NCBI GenBank assembly: GCA_043772905.1
Contig: JAYVFS010000301.1
Span: 3,257 to 67,256 of the forward strand
Reading direction: 5' to 3'
Source: JAAFJT01 sp043772905
GTDB lineage: Bacteria; Bacteroidota; Bacteroidia; Chitinophagales; Saprospiraceae
DNA: 64,000 bases
Positions 1 to 8,728 of the stretch are shown piece after piece. The notes under the pieces are model-generated. The model saw only the letters and a program-made list of their open reading frames with translations, was not told the DNA's origin and did no database searches. Made by a program: the position numbers and the translations under genes. How positions within the stretch are numbered: the first letter of the stretch is position 1; every line of letters starts with the position of its first letter.

Positions 1-1
1 A

Positions 2-631
2 ACTGCCTTAAAAGCCCATGAAATCTATACGAATAATTTTAGAAAAATGCTCGTTGGTGATGTGGAAAGGGAAAAAGACGTGCCAAAGGACAAACAAGCG
101 ACCCCCTCAATATCGGACTCAAATATGAACGTTGACCCATCGGAATACGAATTGAAAATACGTGCAGGCGGTGGCGACCCTTTTGAAGACTCCAACACAG
201 GCAGTAGTAATAACAATAATGAAAAAGCCATACGTGTAATAGGGCGGAATGACAGGCTTGAAAGTATGTACTTGCAATCGCCCATTACAGGCACCGTGAA
301 TTTGACTTTTTCACTTGAAAAAAAACATTACGGTGTGGACATTGCTGCGCCTAAAAACACGCCTATAAAAGCGGTGTCAGATGGTTTTGTTATTCTATGT
401 GATTGGACTTTGGAAACAGGTAATACGATTGCCATACAGCACAGCAATAATGTCGTTTCTTTTTACAAACACAATTCAAGTTTGTTGCAAAAAGTAGGGG
501 ATAAGGTCAAAACAGGCGAAGCTATTGCGATTATTGGTAATACAGGCGAGCAAACTTCGGGTCCTCACTTGCATTTTGAGTTGTGGAAAGATGGGAAAGC
601 TGTAAATCCACAGGAATATATAAGGTTTTAA
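2..631 (+). CDS. M23 family metallopeptidase, 5' end cut by window
   Basis: C-terminal part of a LytM/M23 zinc metallopeptidase that cuts peptidoglycan cross-links in the cell envelope. The frame is open to the window edge, so the true start lies upstream; the first internal ATG is at 47. Both zinc signatures are present: H-x3-D in HYGVDIAAP (His codon 326, Asp codon 338) and the HxH motif in GPHLHFE (566-574). An Asn/Ser-rich low-complexity linker (about 170-220) precedes the catalytic domain. The signal peptide is not visible. Family and intact catalytic residues are secure; the exact substrate is not known. Confidence 0.9.
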   Translation, partial: TALKAHEIYTNNFRKMLVGDVEREKDVPKDKQATPSISDSNMNVDPSEYELKIRAGGGDPFEDSNTGSSNNNNEKAIRVIGRNDRLESMYLQSPITGTVNLTFSLEKKHYGVDIAAPKNTPIKAVSDGFVILCDWTLETGNTIAIQHSNNVVSFYKHNSSLLQKVGDKVKTGEAIAIIGNTGEQTSGPHLHFELWKDGKAVNPQEYIRF

Positions 632-654
632 AAGGAAGAATAGGAAGAATATAT

Positions 655-688
655 TTTGTTGATTACTCAATTGTTTTATTTAATTTTG
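655..688 (+). promoter_or_regulatory. Bacteroidota-type promoter for the Uma2 gene
   Basis: TTTG at 655-658 and TAATTTTG at 681-688 match the Bacteroidota -33 and -7 (TAnnTTTG) elements with a 22-bp spacer, 60 bp before the start at 748. Confidence 0.45.
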
Positions 689-747
689 TTTACAAAAATG
701 CCCATTACAGAAACTAATTATTTTTTGAAATATAAAAATTCAGACGT

Positions 748-1302
748 ATGACACTTGTAGCAGAAGAGAAAATAACTGTAACCGCATTTCTCGAAAGAGA
801 TGATTTTGAAGAAGGTTACATATATGAACTAATCAATGGTATTATTATGAGAAGAGCTTCCCCCCATGCTGAGCATCAAAATGCCGTCGGCAATATTTTT
901 GCAATTATGCGGGCTTTTGTCCTTGAAAAACAGCTTGGCAAATGTTATGTCGCACCGCTTGATGTTATTTTCGATGATTATGATTTGATTCAGCCCGATG
1001 TGATGTTTATATCAAAAGAGCGTTTGGGTATTGTTTCAAAATTCATTGACGGTGCGCCAGAATTAGTCGTAGAAGTTTTGTCGAAAGGTTCAATAAAGAT
1101 GGATAGAAATGATAAAATGAAAGCTTATCGGCAAAATGGCGTTGCAGAGTATTGGATTGTGGATTATCAAAAGAAAACTGTAGAGGTGTATGCTCTGATA
1201 AAAGGTGATTATGATATGGTTTCCTTTGCAGATGAAACTGGAGACATTGAGTCCGTCTTACTTCAAGGTTTGAAAATTAATTTAGCCACCATATTTGATT
1301 GA
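748..1302 (+). CDS. Uma2 family (DUF820) PD-(D/E)XK nuclease-like protein
   Basis: 184 residues, full length for the Uma2/DUF820 family, which has a restriction-endonuclease-like fold. Visible hallmarks are the N-terminal YELINGIIM strand, the QPDVMFI strand with its aspartate, the ELVVEVLS segment carrying the E-x-V core, and the DRNDKMKAYRQNGVAEYWIVD block that ends most members. Cellular role is unknown; the family is expanded in cyanobacteria and Bacteroidota and is often horizontally spread. It has its own TAnnTTTG promoter and is followed by a strong hairpin, so it is probably monocistronic. Confidence 0.9.
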   Translation: MTLVAEEKITVTAFLERDDFEEGYIYELINGIIMRRASPHAEHQNAVGNIFAIMRAFVLEKQLGKCYVAPLDVIFDDYDLIQPDVMFISKERLGIVSKFIDGAPELVVEVLSKGSIKMDRNDKMKAYRQNGVAEYWIVDYQKKTVEVYALIKGDYDMVSFADETGDIESVLLQGLKINLATIFD

Positions 1303-1324
1303 GTTTTTTATAACTTTTTGTAAC

Positions 1325-1364
1325 AAAAAGTGTTTAGAACCAAGTGTCTAAACACTTTTTTTTT
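1325..1364 (+). terminator. Intrinsic terminator after Uma2 gene
   Basis: Perfect 14-bp stem (1325-1338 with 1347-1360), 8-nt loop, then a T run. Confidence 0.85.
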
Positions 1365-1370
1365 CTTCAA

Positions 1371-1394
1371 TACTGAGGGGGGTGCTTACCTTTG
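1371..1394 (+). promoter_or_regulatory. Promoter of ABC exporter containing a copy of the dispersed motif
   Basis: TACCTTTG at 1387-1394 is a good -7 element 18 bp before the ATG at 1412. TACTGAGGGG (1371-1380, six G in all) lies immediately upstream, inside the -33/-7 spacer region; no clear -33 TTTG is present. Confidence 0.5.
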
Positions 1395-1411
1395 CAAAAA
1401 AATATTAAAAT

Positions 1412-3181
1412 ATGAGCCAGACTCAACCAAAAAAGAAATTCAACTTTCCGCTGTTTCGCCGCATTATGTCTTTGGCAAATCCTTATCGGTTAATCTTTGC
1501 GTCCGCTGCGTTTTTAGCTATTGTCCTTGCACCGCTTTCGAGCGCACGTCCTTATTTGATACAACAAATGGTGGATGAGCATATCTTTAAATTTGATGTG
1601 GCGGGCATGACGCGTATGGTCATTATCCTCATTGTGTTACTGTTTTTAGAAGTTATTTTGCAATACACCTTTAATTATATTACCTCTTGGCTCGGGCAAT
1701 CGGTCATTCGAGATTTACGTGTTCGGGTATTTCGTCGTGTTACGAGCTTCAATTTGTCGTATTTTGATAAAACCCCAATTGGGCAATCCACGACGCGGAC
1801 GATTAGCGATATTGAGACCATCAATGCCGTGTTTTCGGAAGGTATCATGACGATTATTGCCGATTTATTGACGTTAATTGTCGTATTAGGCATTATGTTT
1901 TGGACAAGTTGGAAACTAACATTGGTGTGTATGACCGTTTTGCCCATACTTATTTTAGGCGCGCGTTGGTTCAAAAACGAAGTCGCTCGTTGGTTTCAAA
2001 CGGTTCGGAACAGTATTTCAACCATGAATTCCTTTTTGCAGGAGCATATCAGCGGTATGAAAGTTGTTCAAATTTTCAATGCGGAAGCTCAGGAACGTGA
2101 GAAATTCAAGGAAATAAACCGTGCTTACACGGGTGCAAACCTAAAAGCCATATTTGCTTATGCTGTGTTTTTTCCTTTCGTTGAAATCATTTCTGCTGCG
2201 GCTTTGGGGCTTATGGTTTGGTATGGTTCGCGTGGTGTTATTGAAAACCACATTACTTTGGGCGTTTTGGTTGTTTTTCCTGTTTATTTGAATATGTTGT
2301 TTCGCCCAGTTCGGATGTTAGCTGATAAATTCAATACTTTACAAATGGGCATGGTTGCTGCCGAAAGAGTCTTTGATTTGCTTGATGAGGCTGAATTTAT
2401 TGAAAAAAATGGCTCAAAAAAGGCAGATATACTGAGGGGGGATGTGGCGTTCAAAAATGTTGATTTTAGTTATGATAATGCCAATTACGTCTTGAAAAAT
2501 GTCAGTTTTGAATTGAAAAGAGGTCAAACTTTAGCTATTGTTGGTTCAACAGGTTCTGGGAAAACGACCATAACAAGCGTTTTATCTCGTTTTTATGAAA
2601 TACAAAAAGGCTCGATTACGATTGATGGCGTGGATATTCGAGAGTATGATTTGAAGAGTTTACGCAGCAAAGTCGCTGTTGTTTTACAAGATGTATTCCT
2701 GTTCAGTGGTTCAGTTTTTGAAAACATTACTTTGAGAGACCCCTCAGTATCCTTAGAAAAGGTAAAGGCTTGCGCCGAAATGATAGGGGCTGCGGAGTTT
2801 ATAGAACGATTGCCAGGCGGCTACGATTATGAAGTGATGGAACGTGGTGCGACTTTGTCAATGGGGCAAAGGCAGTTGATTTCGTTTGTTCGCGCTCTTG
2901 TATTTGACCCCAGCATCTTGATTTTAGATGAAGCAACCAGTTCTATTGACCCTGAAACTGAGGGGGTGATTCAATATGCGATTGAAAAATTGATTGACAA
3001 ACGCACGTCTATTATCATTGCGCATCGCCTTTCGACCATTCGTCATGCCGATAATGTTTTAGTGATGGATAAAGGAAAGGCGATTGAATTTGGTAAGCAT
3101 GATGACTTGATACAAATCGAGGGCGGTCGTTATAGAGAGTTGTACGAAATGCAATTTGCTTCAAATGTTATGAGCATGTAA
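1412..3181 (+). CDS. ABC transporter, fused permease/ATP-binding (MsbA/YheH type)
   Basis: 589-residue half-transporter exporting lipids or drugs across the inner membrane as a dimer. The N-terminal 320 residues hold six hydrophobic segments. The nucleotide-binding domain has Walker A GSTGSGKTT (about residue 378), signature LSMGQ, Walker B ILILDEATS (about 505) and the H-loop histidine in IIAHRLST. Substrate cannot be deduced from sequence. The dispersed motif occurs in the coding frame at 2430 (read as ILRG), 2740 (PSV) and 2956 (TEG), all outside catalytic motifs. Start is the ATG after a TAnnTTTG promoter. Confidence 0.93.
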   Translation: MSQTQPKKKFNFPLFRRIMSLANPYRLIFASAAFLAIVLAPLSSARPYLIQQMVDEHIFKFDVAGMTRMVIILIVLLFLEVILQYTFNYITSWLGQSVIRDLRVRVFRRVTSFNLSYFDKTPIGQSTTRTISDIETINAVFSEGIMTIIADLLTLIVVLGIMFWTSWKLTLVCMTVLPILILGARWFKNEVARWFQTVRNSISTMNSFLQEHISGMKVVQIFNAEAQEREKFKEINRAYTGANLKAIFAYAVFFPFVEIISAAALGLMVWYGSRGVIENHITLGVLVVFPVYLNMLFRPVRMLADKFNTLQMGMVAAERVFDLLDEAEFIEKNGSKKADILRGDVAFKNVDFSYDNANYVLKNVSFELKRGQTLAIVGSTGSGKTTITSVLSRFYEIQKGSITIDGVDIREYDLKSLRSKVAVVLQDVFLFSGSVFENITLRDPSVSLEKVKACAEMIGAAEFIERLPGGYDYEVMERGATLSMGQRQLISFVRALVFDPSILILDEATSSIDPETEGVIQYAIEKLIDKRTSIIIAHRLSTIRHADNVLVMDKGKAIEFGKHDDLIQIEGGRYRELYEMQFASNVMSM

Positions 3182-3213
3182 TTGATTCACTATCAGTATT
3201 TTAGATTGGCTCA

Positions 3214-3299
3214 GGTATAGTTTACGGAAATAGAATAGGTTTTTGCTTTTTTTTGCAAAAAAAATAAAAAACCTATTCTATTTCCGTCTATTATACCTT
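3214..3299. repeat. Long imperfect inverted repeat
   Basis: Two 31-bp arms (3214-3244 and 3269-3299, few mismatches) flank an A/T-rich centre. It lies downstream of the ABC exporter, between convergent genes; it probably folds in RNA of either strand. Confidence 0.7.
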
Positions 3300-3320
3300 G
3301 TCCGAACTTCTTAAAAAAAG

Positions 3321-3349
3321 AAAGCGCAGCTTGGTTAGAGCTGCGCTTT
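3321..3349. terminator. Bidirectional terminator between ABC exporter and PorP gene
   Basis: 11-bp perfect stem (AAAGCGCAGCT paired with AGCTGCGCTTT), 7-nt loop, A-rich on the left and T-rich on the right, between convergent genes. Confidence 0.8.
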
Positions 3350-3380
3350 TGGTGTTTTGAAGGAAAATATAACAAATAGT

Positions 3381-5198
3381 CTAATCGAAATAGAACTCTA
3401 ATTCAACGCGACGGTCTTGTTGAAGTACGCCTGCATCATTCTTATTTGGATTAGATTGAGTCGCTCCAAAAAACTCTACAATGAGCAGGTTTGGTGAAAT
3501 ACCTCTTGAAACCAAGTAGTTTTTAACGGCATTAGAACGATTGCGCGACAACATTAAGTTGTGCTCTTGATCACCGCGTGCATCCGCATGACCGCTAATT
3601 TTCAATTTCCAATCCTTTTTCTTTTTCATGATTGAAATAACATTATTCAAATCACGATAAGATGACGGACGGATAATCCATTTGTCTGTATCAAAATAAA
3701 GATTGCGAATGGCAATAGTCAAAGCATCTTGTTCATCTTGACTGACAACCGGGCAACCATTATTTTCTTTTGGACCATAAGTATTCGGGCATTTATCTAA
3801 CTCATCTGGAATGCCATCTTTATCGCGGTCACCACCAAACGGACAACCTTTGTTCTCTTTTGGACCCGGTGTATCGGGGCAAGCATCGTCCTTATCCATT
3901 GTGCCATCTTTATCGCGGTCACTTGTCAATGGACAACCCATGTTTGTCAATGGACCAGCTTCGTCTGGACAAGGGTCAATTTCATCCAAAATGCCATCTT
4001 TGTCGCGATCACTGAGGGGGCACCCTTCGTTGCGGGCTGACCCTGGAATGTCTGGACATTTGTCAATATCGTCGCGAATGCCGTCACCATCACGGTCATT
4101 GAAGGGGCAGCCTTGATTTGGTTTAGTACCTGGAACGTCAGGACATTTGTCATCTGCATCGCAAATACCATCCTTATCTCTGTCGGGACATAACTCTTTT
4201 TTCTCTTCTTTTTCAGGACAACCGTTGTTTTCCTTAGTACCCGGCTCTTTTGGACATTTATCGTCTTTGTCGCAGATGCCGTCTTTGTCTTCATCTTTGC
4301 ATTGACCACCAAAACGGAAACCAACGGTCACTTCATGGCTGCCAGAACTGACGTTGCTCAACTGCGAAGTCGTCATATCGTAACTGTATGCCGCATACCA
4401 TTTTGGATATTCAATACCCGCCATAGCGACAACAGCATCTTCAGTCCGATAGCTACCGCCCACCCAAAATTGGTTGTTAAATATACCTCGAATCGAAAAA
4501 TCAGCTTGTGGCTTGTTATTTTGGGCGTATTTGCCCATTATCGAAGGTTCGAACTTCAATACATCGTTTACTTTTATCGTATAACCCATCATACCATAGT
4601 AGTGTCTAACAATTGTTGTCGGGTTTGCAAGCCTCAAAGAAGGGTCATAAATCAACTTTTTTTGATACAATTGCGGTACTGAAATACCTGCAAAAAAACC
4701 ATCTTGTTGACGGAAATAAAGACCAACGCTCAAGTCTGGAACCCACATACCTGCTTGTCCCGCAAGTATTGTAGGGTCTTGGTCAACAGCAATTTGAGAG
4801 AAAACGTTGTCCAATACACTCACCTTGTAATAGCCTCCTGAAACGCCTAAGCTCAAATTGGATTTTGTGCCTATCTTTTGGGTATAAGAAACGATTCCAG
4901 AAGCCCCCGTTTTCTTCAATTTACCCGCAACGTCGTTGTAGAAATTGCCGCCTACATTGAAACCCGACTTGCCCATGCGTCCATTGACCATGACAATTTG
5001 GGTTTGCGGTTGACCTGACAGACCCACCCATTGTGTCCGATATGTAGCCCGCAAATCAATATGTTCATTTTGACCAATGACTGCTGGATTATAACCGTAG
5101 GCATTGACAACATAGTTTGAAAAAAGCGGATATTGTTGTGCCATCCCTTGCCCAACTAAGGTGGTGATGACTATGAATATGTTTAAAATTTTTTTCAT
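3381..5198 (-). CDS. PorP/SprF-family T9SS protein fused to TSP3 repeats and OmpA domain
   Basis: 605 residues with a signal peptide (cleavage near AQQYP). Residues about 20-300 form a PorP/SprF-type outer-membrane barrel; the opening (PLFSNYVVNAYGYNPAVIGQ) is typical. About 310-480 hold six thrombospondin type-3 calcium repeats (DxDxDGxxDxxDxCP). About 490-605 is an OmpA-like peptidoglycan-binding domain (GHADARG, ending QDRRVELEF). PorP/SprF proteins deliver type-B T9SS cargo and the next gene upstream encodes such a cargo, so the two are likely partners. The OmpA tail would anchor the barrel to peptidoglycan. One dispersed motif copy sits in a TSP3 linker (4010). Confidence 0.9.
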   Translation of the reverse strand: MKKILNIFIVITTLVGQGMAQQYPLFSNYVVNAYGYNPAVIGQNEHIDLRATYRTQWVGLSGQPQTQIVMVNGRMGKSGFNVGGNFYNDVAGKLKKTGASGIVSYTQKIGTKSNLSLGVSGGYYKVSVLDNVFSQIAVDQDPTILAGQAGMWVPDLSVGLYFRQQDGFFAGISVPQLYQKKLIYDPSLRLANPTTIVRHYYGMMGYTIKVNDVLKFEPSIMGKYAQNNKPQADFSIRGIFNNQFWVGGSYRTEDAVVAMAGIEYPKWYAAYSYDMTTSQLSNVSSGSHEVTVGFRFGGQCKDEDKDGICDKDDKCPKEPGTKENNGCPEKEEKKELCPDRDKDGICDADDKCPDVPGTKPNQGCPFNDRDGDGIRDDIDKCPDIPGSARNEGCPLSDRDKDGILDEIDPCPDEAGPLTNMGCPLTSDRDKDGTMDKDDACPDTPGPKENKGCPFGGDRDKDGIPDELDKCPNTYGPKENNGCPVVSQDEQDALTIAIRNLYFDTDKWIIRPSSYRDLNNVISIMKKKKDWKLKISGHADARGDQEHNLMLSRNRSNAVKNYLVSRGISPNLLIVEFFGATQSNPNKNDAGVLQQDRRVELEFYFD

Positions 5199-5250
5199 TT
5201 CATTGTTTTATTTTGCAAATGTGTATTTGCTTTTAATGAAAAATGTTGAT

Positions 5251-5323
5251 GGTTATTTGGGAATTAGTTATTGGTTTATTAGTTAATCAATAACCAATTC
5301 TCCAATAACCAATTTCCCAATAC
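5251..5323. repeat. Low-complexity inverted repeat (ATAACCAAT type)
   Basis: Arms built from repeats of TTATTGGTT/AACCAATAA, located between the T9SS cargo gene and the PorP gene. A second member is at 11121-11208. Confidence 0.7.
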
Positions 5324-5326
5324 CTA

Positions 5327-6580
5327 TTAACGTAGTATGGTGACCGAGCCTTCCCAAACAGTATTCTTATCATCGTTTAGTTTAATGATATAGAAATACG
5401 CTGCGGCGGGTAGTTCTTTGCCCTCTTGATTTGTACCTTCCCAATCGTTTGTATAGGCTTTTTTAGTATAAACTATTTGCCCCCAACGGTTGTAAATGAA
5501 TATCTCATTATTAGGATATTTTTCAATGTTTGCAATGACCCATTTATCGTTGTTGTTATCACCATTTGGTGTGATGACATCAAAAACTTTGAAGGTCGAG
5601 GTATTAATACGACACCGACGATTGACAATAAATGAGGTATCTAATCGGCAATTATTAGAATCGAGTATGGCAACGCGATATTGTCCTGCAATTAATGTGG
5701 AGATTGTCGAAGTTGTTTCGCCATTTGACCAATTGAGTCTGTAAGGTTTTGTACCTCCGCTGACAGTTAGCTGCAAAGCACCATCTTCATAATCTTTACA
5801 AGTTTCGGGTGTCATGACATTGGTAAATGAAATCGAACTGCTGGGTTGGTTGACCACAGTATCCAAGGTGAAAGTACAACCACTTGCATCGGTTGTCGTC
5901 ACTCGGTAGCGACCTGCTGTTACATTCGAAAGGTTTTGAGTGGTTGCACCATTTGACCAGAGATAGGTTTTTGCTCCAGTGCCACCAATGGACGTTATCG
6001 TAATTCCGCCTGTACTTGCATTGCGACATTTGATAGTCGTCACTTGAGCTGTTGCCGAAAAACCAATTTGACTAGCGGCGACATTGACGGTTTTAGCACG
6101 ACTATCTGCGCATTGTCCGCTAATAACCTTCAAAGTGACGATTTTTAACCCACTTGATGTGTAAATAACACCCGTTGGATTCAACTCGTTAGATGTTTGA
6201 GGCACAGCGCCTTCGCCAAAATTCCATTCTACCACCAAGTTAGGTGTCTGTCCCCCTGTGTATTCGAGGTCGAATTTAGTACCGCAAGTAGGTGACTGAA
6301 ATGGTATAATATTGAAAGCTGGTGTCAAAGGTGGACAGCCTGGTGCATTGCCATTAAACGGCGGTTGTTGAAAACCTTGACGCAAATAACCTGCTGTGGT
6401 CGGGCTTGACGGATGTAAAACATTGCAGCCTGGACAGCTTCCTGCCGTCCAACTGACTCTAAATGGCGCAAAAGTTTTTAATGAGCCAATGCTTGTTAAA
6501 GTTGAGCGTTTGATTTGCTGGGCTTTAACGGCATGTATGCCAAAAGTCAGTATTAATAAAATTGTTATTATTTTTTTCAT
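5327..6580 (-). CDS. Secreted protein with SprB-like repeats and T9SS type-B C-terminal domain
   Basis: 417 residues: signal peptide (MKKIITILLILTFGIHAVKAQ), a PKD-like segment near 110-165, two SprB-type repeats (about 175-320; each has a TYLWSNGATTQNLSN-like core), and a gliding-motility-associated type-B sorting domain from about 333 (DVITPNGDNNNDKWVI) to the end (WEGSVTILR). Known biology: such proteins cross the outer membrane by the type IX system and need a cognate PorP/SprF protein, encoded here by the next gene. The N-terminal Cys-rich stretch (CPGCNVLHP) is unassigned. No dispersed motif copy lies inside the gene; one lies 43 bp upstream of the start. Confidence 0.9.
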   Translation of the reverse strand: MKKIITILLILTFGIHAVKAQQIKRSTLTSIGSLKTFAPFRVSWTAGSCPGCNVLHPSSPTTAGYLRQGFQQPPFNGNAPGCPPLTPAFNIIPFQSPTCGTKFDLEYTGGQTPNLVVEWNFGEGAVPQTSNELNPTGVIYTSSGLKIVTLKVISGQCADSRAKTVNVAASQIGFSATAQVTTIKCRNASTGGITITSIGGTGAKTYLWSNGATTQNLSNVTAGRYRVTTTDASGCTFTLDTVVNQPSSSISFTNVMTPETCKDYEDGALQLTVSGGTKPYRLNWSNGETTSTISTLIAGQYRVAILDSNNCRLDTSFIVNRRCRINTSTFKVFDVITPNGDNNNDKWVIANIEKYPNNEIFIYNRWGQIVYTKKAYTNDWEGTNQEGKELPAAAYFYIIKLNDDKNTVWEGSVTILR

Positions 6581-6623
6581 TGCTCAAAAATTGATTTCAA
6601 ACTGTTGTTTTTCAAAATATACC

Positions 6624-6633
6624 CCCCTCAGTA
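6624..6633 (-). repeat. Dispersed motif copy upstream of T9SS cargo gene
   Basis: CCCCTCAGTA preceded by two more C (six-G class), in the leader or promoter region of the minus-strand gene starting at 6580. It is the only copy between 4.0 and 9.45 kb. Confidence 0.8.
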
Positions 6634-6714
6634 TAAAGGGCGTTTTTTCCTAAAAATGTTCAGTTTTTGACTTAAAAAATGAATTTTCAGAAGATTAAGT
6701 ATAAGAAATCAATC

Positions 6715-8274
6715 TTATTTTTGGAGCAAATATCCTGTAACATAGAAACTACCGACATTGGTTAATCCTTTGCGTATTTTTTTACCTTCTGGAATAACGA
6801 CAACACGTGGTGATGAACTCGAACCTGTAAAGAAGCTGTAATTCGTTCCATCAATCAAAAAAGACATATCACGCGAACCATTCGTTCCACTTTTTATGAT
6901 GAGAGATTTACCTGTTGGAACAGTATATTCGGATGATGCATCCGAGAAGTCAAGCATAAGCGGTTCTGCATATTTTTGATTGTCAATCAAGAGACCACTA
7001 CAAAAACAACTTTGAATCGTCTTGCCAGTCGGAATAATGGGCATTCCCGGCTCAATAAGGATGTTTTTTCCATCTGACATCACAATTGGATTGTTGACGG
7101 CTGTGATAAAGAGGGTTCTTCCGAAAGGTACTGTAAAATTAGATGTTATTAAAACGGCTTCACCTTGAACCCCATATGGAAATTCAATGGTTGCACCCGG
7201 TGCTCTTAAAGGAGTTGTCGAAAAATTAACTTGATCAAACTGTCCATTGTTTTTTGATAATTTCAATGTACTGGTAAGTGTATCATAAGTCATCGTCTGA
7301 ATCTCATTTGTAGGGTCTTTATCACGATCATCCAAGGCTGTTTGTGCTGTAACCGCCGTTTGCGCACTCACTGCCGTTTGTGCTGAAACAGCTGTTTGCG
7401 CACTAACTGCCGTTTGGGCACTGATAGCTGTGTTTGCTCTGCGCGAGCTATCTGCTAACCAAGCAAATTGCGCGGTATCTGAACGACGTGCCGTAATCGC
7501 ACTGATAGCCGTTTGCGCTGAAATAGCTGTTTGCGCACTGATAGCTGTGTTTGCTCTACGTGAACTGTCTGCCAACCAAGCGAAAGTCGCTGTATCAGAA
7601 CGGCGTGCTGTATTTGCTGTAATAGCCGTTTGTGCAGTAACTGCATTTTGTGCATTGACTGCTGTTTGAGCCGTGATAGCAGAATTAGCCGTAATGGCTG
7701 TTTGTGCACTAATAGCAGTGTTTGCTCTACGTGAACTGTCCGATAACCAAGCAAATGCGGCTGTATCTGAACGACGAGCCGTTAAAGCGACATTAGCCGT
7801 GAGTGCATTATTGGCGGTTAAAGCGGTCACTGCAATACGTGCAGAATCAGCATAAGCAGCAGAGCTGGACTTGTCGGCATAAAGGGCATAAGGGACAGAA
7901 ACCATTTGGTTTGTACCCATTAAGACGTAATTGTTGCCGCCTGTAATGTCCATTTCTATTTTAAGATAATACTTGTCTGCGCCCCATTTGATGTTATTAA
8001 ATGTGGTTTGCGCACCACTCACACGGGAGCCTGAGCCAATTTGTAGGTCGAACAAACCAAAGCCATCGGTCAGAAGGGAATGAACTTCAACCCATTCTTC
8101 AGAGCCAGCGGTTGACCCCTTCAAAATGGATAGTCTAACTTTAATGGATTGGCTAACTAATTCGTTACCACGCGTATCCGTAGCAACTGCTTGATAGCAA
8201 ATGGCTTGTGGCACTTGAGCTGAAAGCGTTAAAGTTGTTGTGAAAAACAAGAGTAAAGTGATAAATTTTTTCAT
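6715..8274 (-). CDS. Exported protein with Ala/Thr hexapeptide repeats
   Basis: 519 residues with a signal peptide (cleavage near LSAQ). The N-terminal domain (about 20-135, QAICYQAVATDTRGNELVSQ to LMGTNQMVSVPYALYA) is common at the start of Bacteroidota cell-surface and tail-fibre-like proteins. Residues about 140-310 are a repetitive region of period-6 units A-[IV]-[ST]-A-[QN]-[TS], interrupted three times by a RRSDTA-FAWLxDSSRRANTA block. The C-terminal 200 residues begin with DDRDKDPTNEIQT, a standard linker of this class, followed by a beta-rich unassigned domain. No T9SS sorting domain is recognisable. Function unknown; a repeat-built surface fibre is plausible. Confidence 0.75.
   Translation of the reverse strand: MKKFITLLLFFTTTLTLSAQVPQAICYQAVATDTRGNELVSQSIKVRLSILKGSTAGSEEWVEVHSLLTDGFGLFDLQIGSGSRVSGAQTTFNNIKWGADKYYLKIEMDITGGNNYVLMGTNQMVSVPYALYADKSSSAAYADSARIAVTALTANNALTANVALTARRSDTAAFAWLSDSSRRANTAISAQTAITANSAITAQTAVNAQNAVTAQTAITANTARRSDTATFAWLADSSRRANTAISAQTAISAQTAISAITARRSDTAQFAWLADSSRRANTAISAQTAVSAQTAVSAQTAVSAQTAVTAQTALDDRDKDPTNEIQTMTYDTLTSTLKLSKNNGQFDQVNFSTTPLRAPGATIEFPYGVQGEAVLITSNFTVPFGRTLFITAVNNPIVMSDGKNILIEPGMPIIPTGKTIQSCFCSGLLIDNQKYAEPLMLDFSDASSEYTVPTGKSLIIKSGTNGSRDMSFLIDGTNYSFFTGSSSSPRVVVIPEGKKIRKGLTNVGSFYVTGYLLQK
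7330..7855 (-). repeat. 18-bp tandem coding repeats
   Basis: Degenerate 18-bp units encoding A-[IV]-[ST]-A-[QN]-[TS], together with three near-identical longer blocks (around 7435-7490, 7550-7605 and 7720-7775) encoding RRSDTA..SSRRANTA. Such an array is prone to length change by slippage. Confidence 0.8.
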
Positions 8275-8616
8275 TAGAAGAATTCTTTTAATTAATAATA
8301 TTTTTGCACTGTGAACTATAAACTGAATAAAACTTTGATGACATTCAAATACGCTAACCTTTATTGGTTAGTTACATAAGCCAATAAAAAAACATGCAAA
8401 TACGTTACTTTTTTTTAAACATTTCGTTCAATGAAAAGGTAATTTGTTGATTGTCAACAGTTTGCAAGCAGTGTAAATGATTATTGTTTTAAAGCGTAGT
8501 ATTGTTGGCTTGTAATAGTTTCGGTAAGAAAATTCTTTAAATCGTGTTTGTAGGGGCAAAGATGTGTATTACTATAAATATAACAAAATTTTATCTTTAA
8601 AAATTTATAATAAAAA
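8275..8616. other. Gene-free A/T-rich spacer
   Basis: No credible reading frame, tRNA or repeat seen. It holds the upstream region of the minus-strand gene that starts at 8274 and ends at the hairpin at 8617. Confidence 0.6.
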
Positions 8617-8646
8617 AAACGTCAGTGTGAAAACACACTGACGTTT
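8617..8646. terminator. Hairpin terminator next to pseudogene
   Basis: 13-bp stem (AAACGTCAGTGTG paired with CACACTGACGTTT) with an AAAA loop. On the minus strand it is followed by a T-rich tail, as expected for the decayed gene at 8729-9215. Confidence 0.75.
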
Positions 8647-8728
8647 CAACGAAAGGACACAATTTTTTGCTAAAAATTATCTTCAAATTTAATGCTTTTA
8701 TTGCACAAAGTCAATAGGTCATCAAAAA

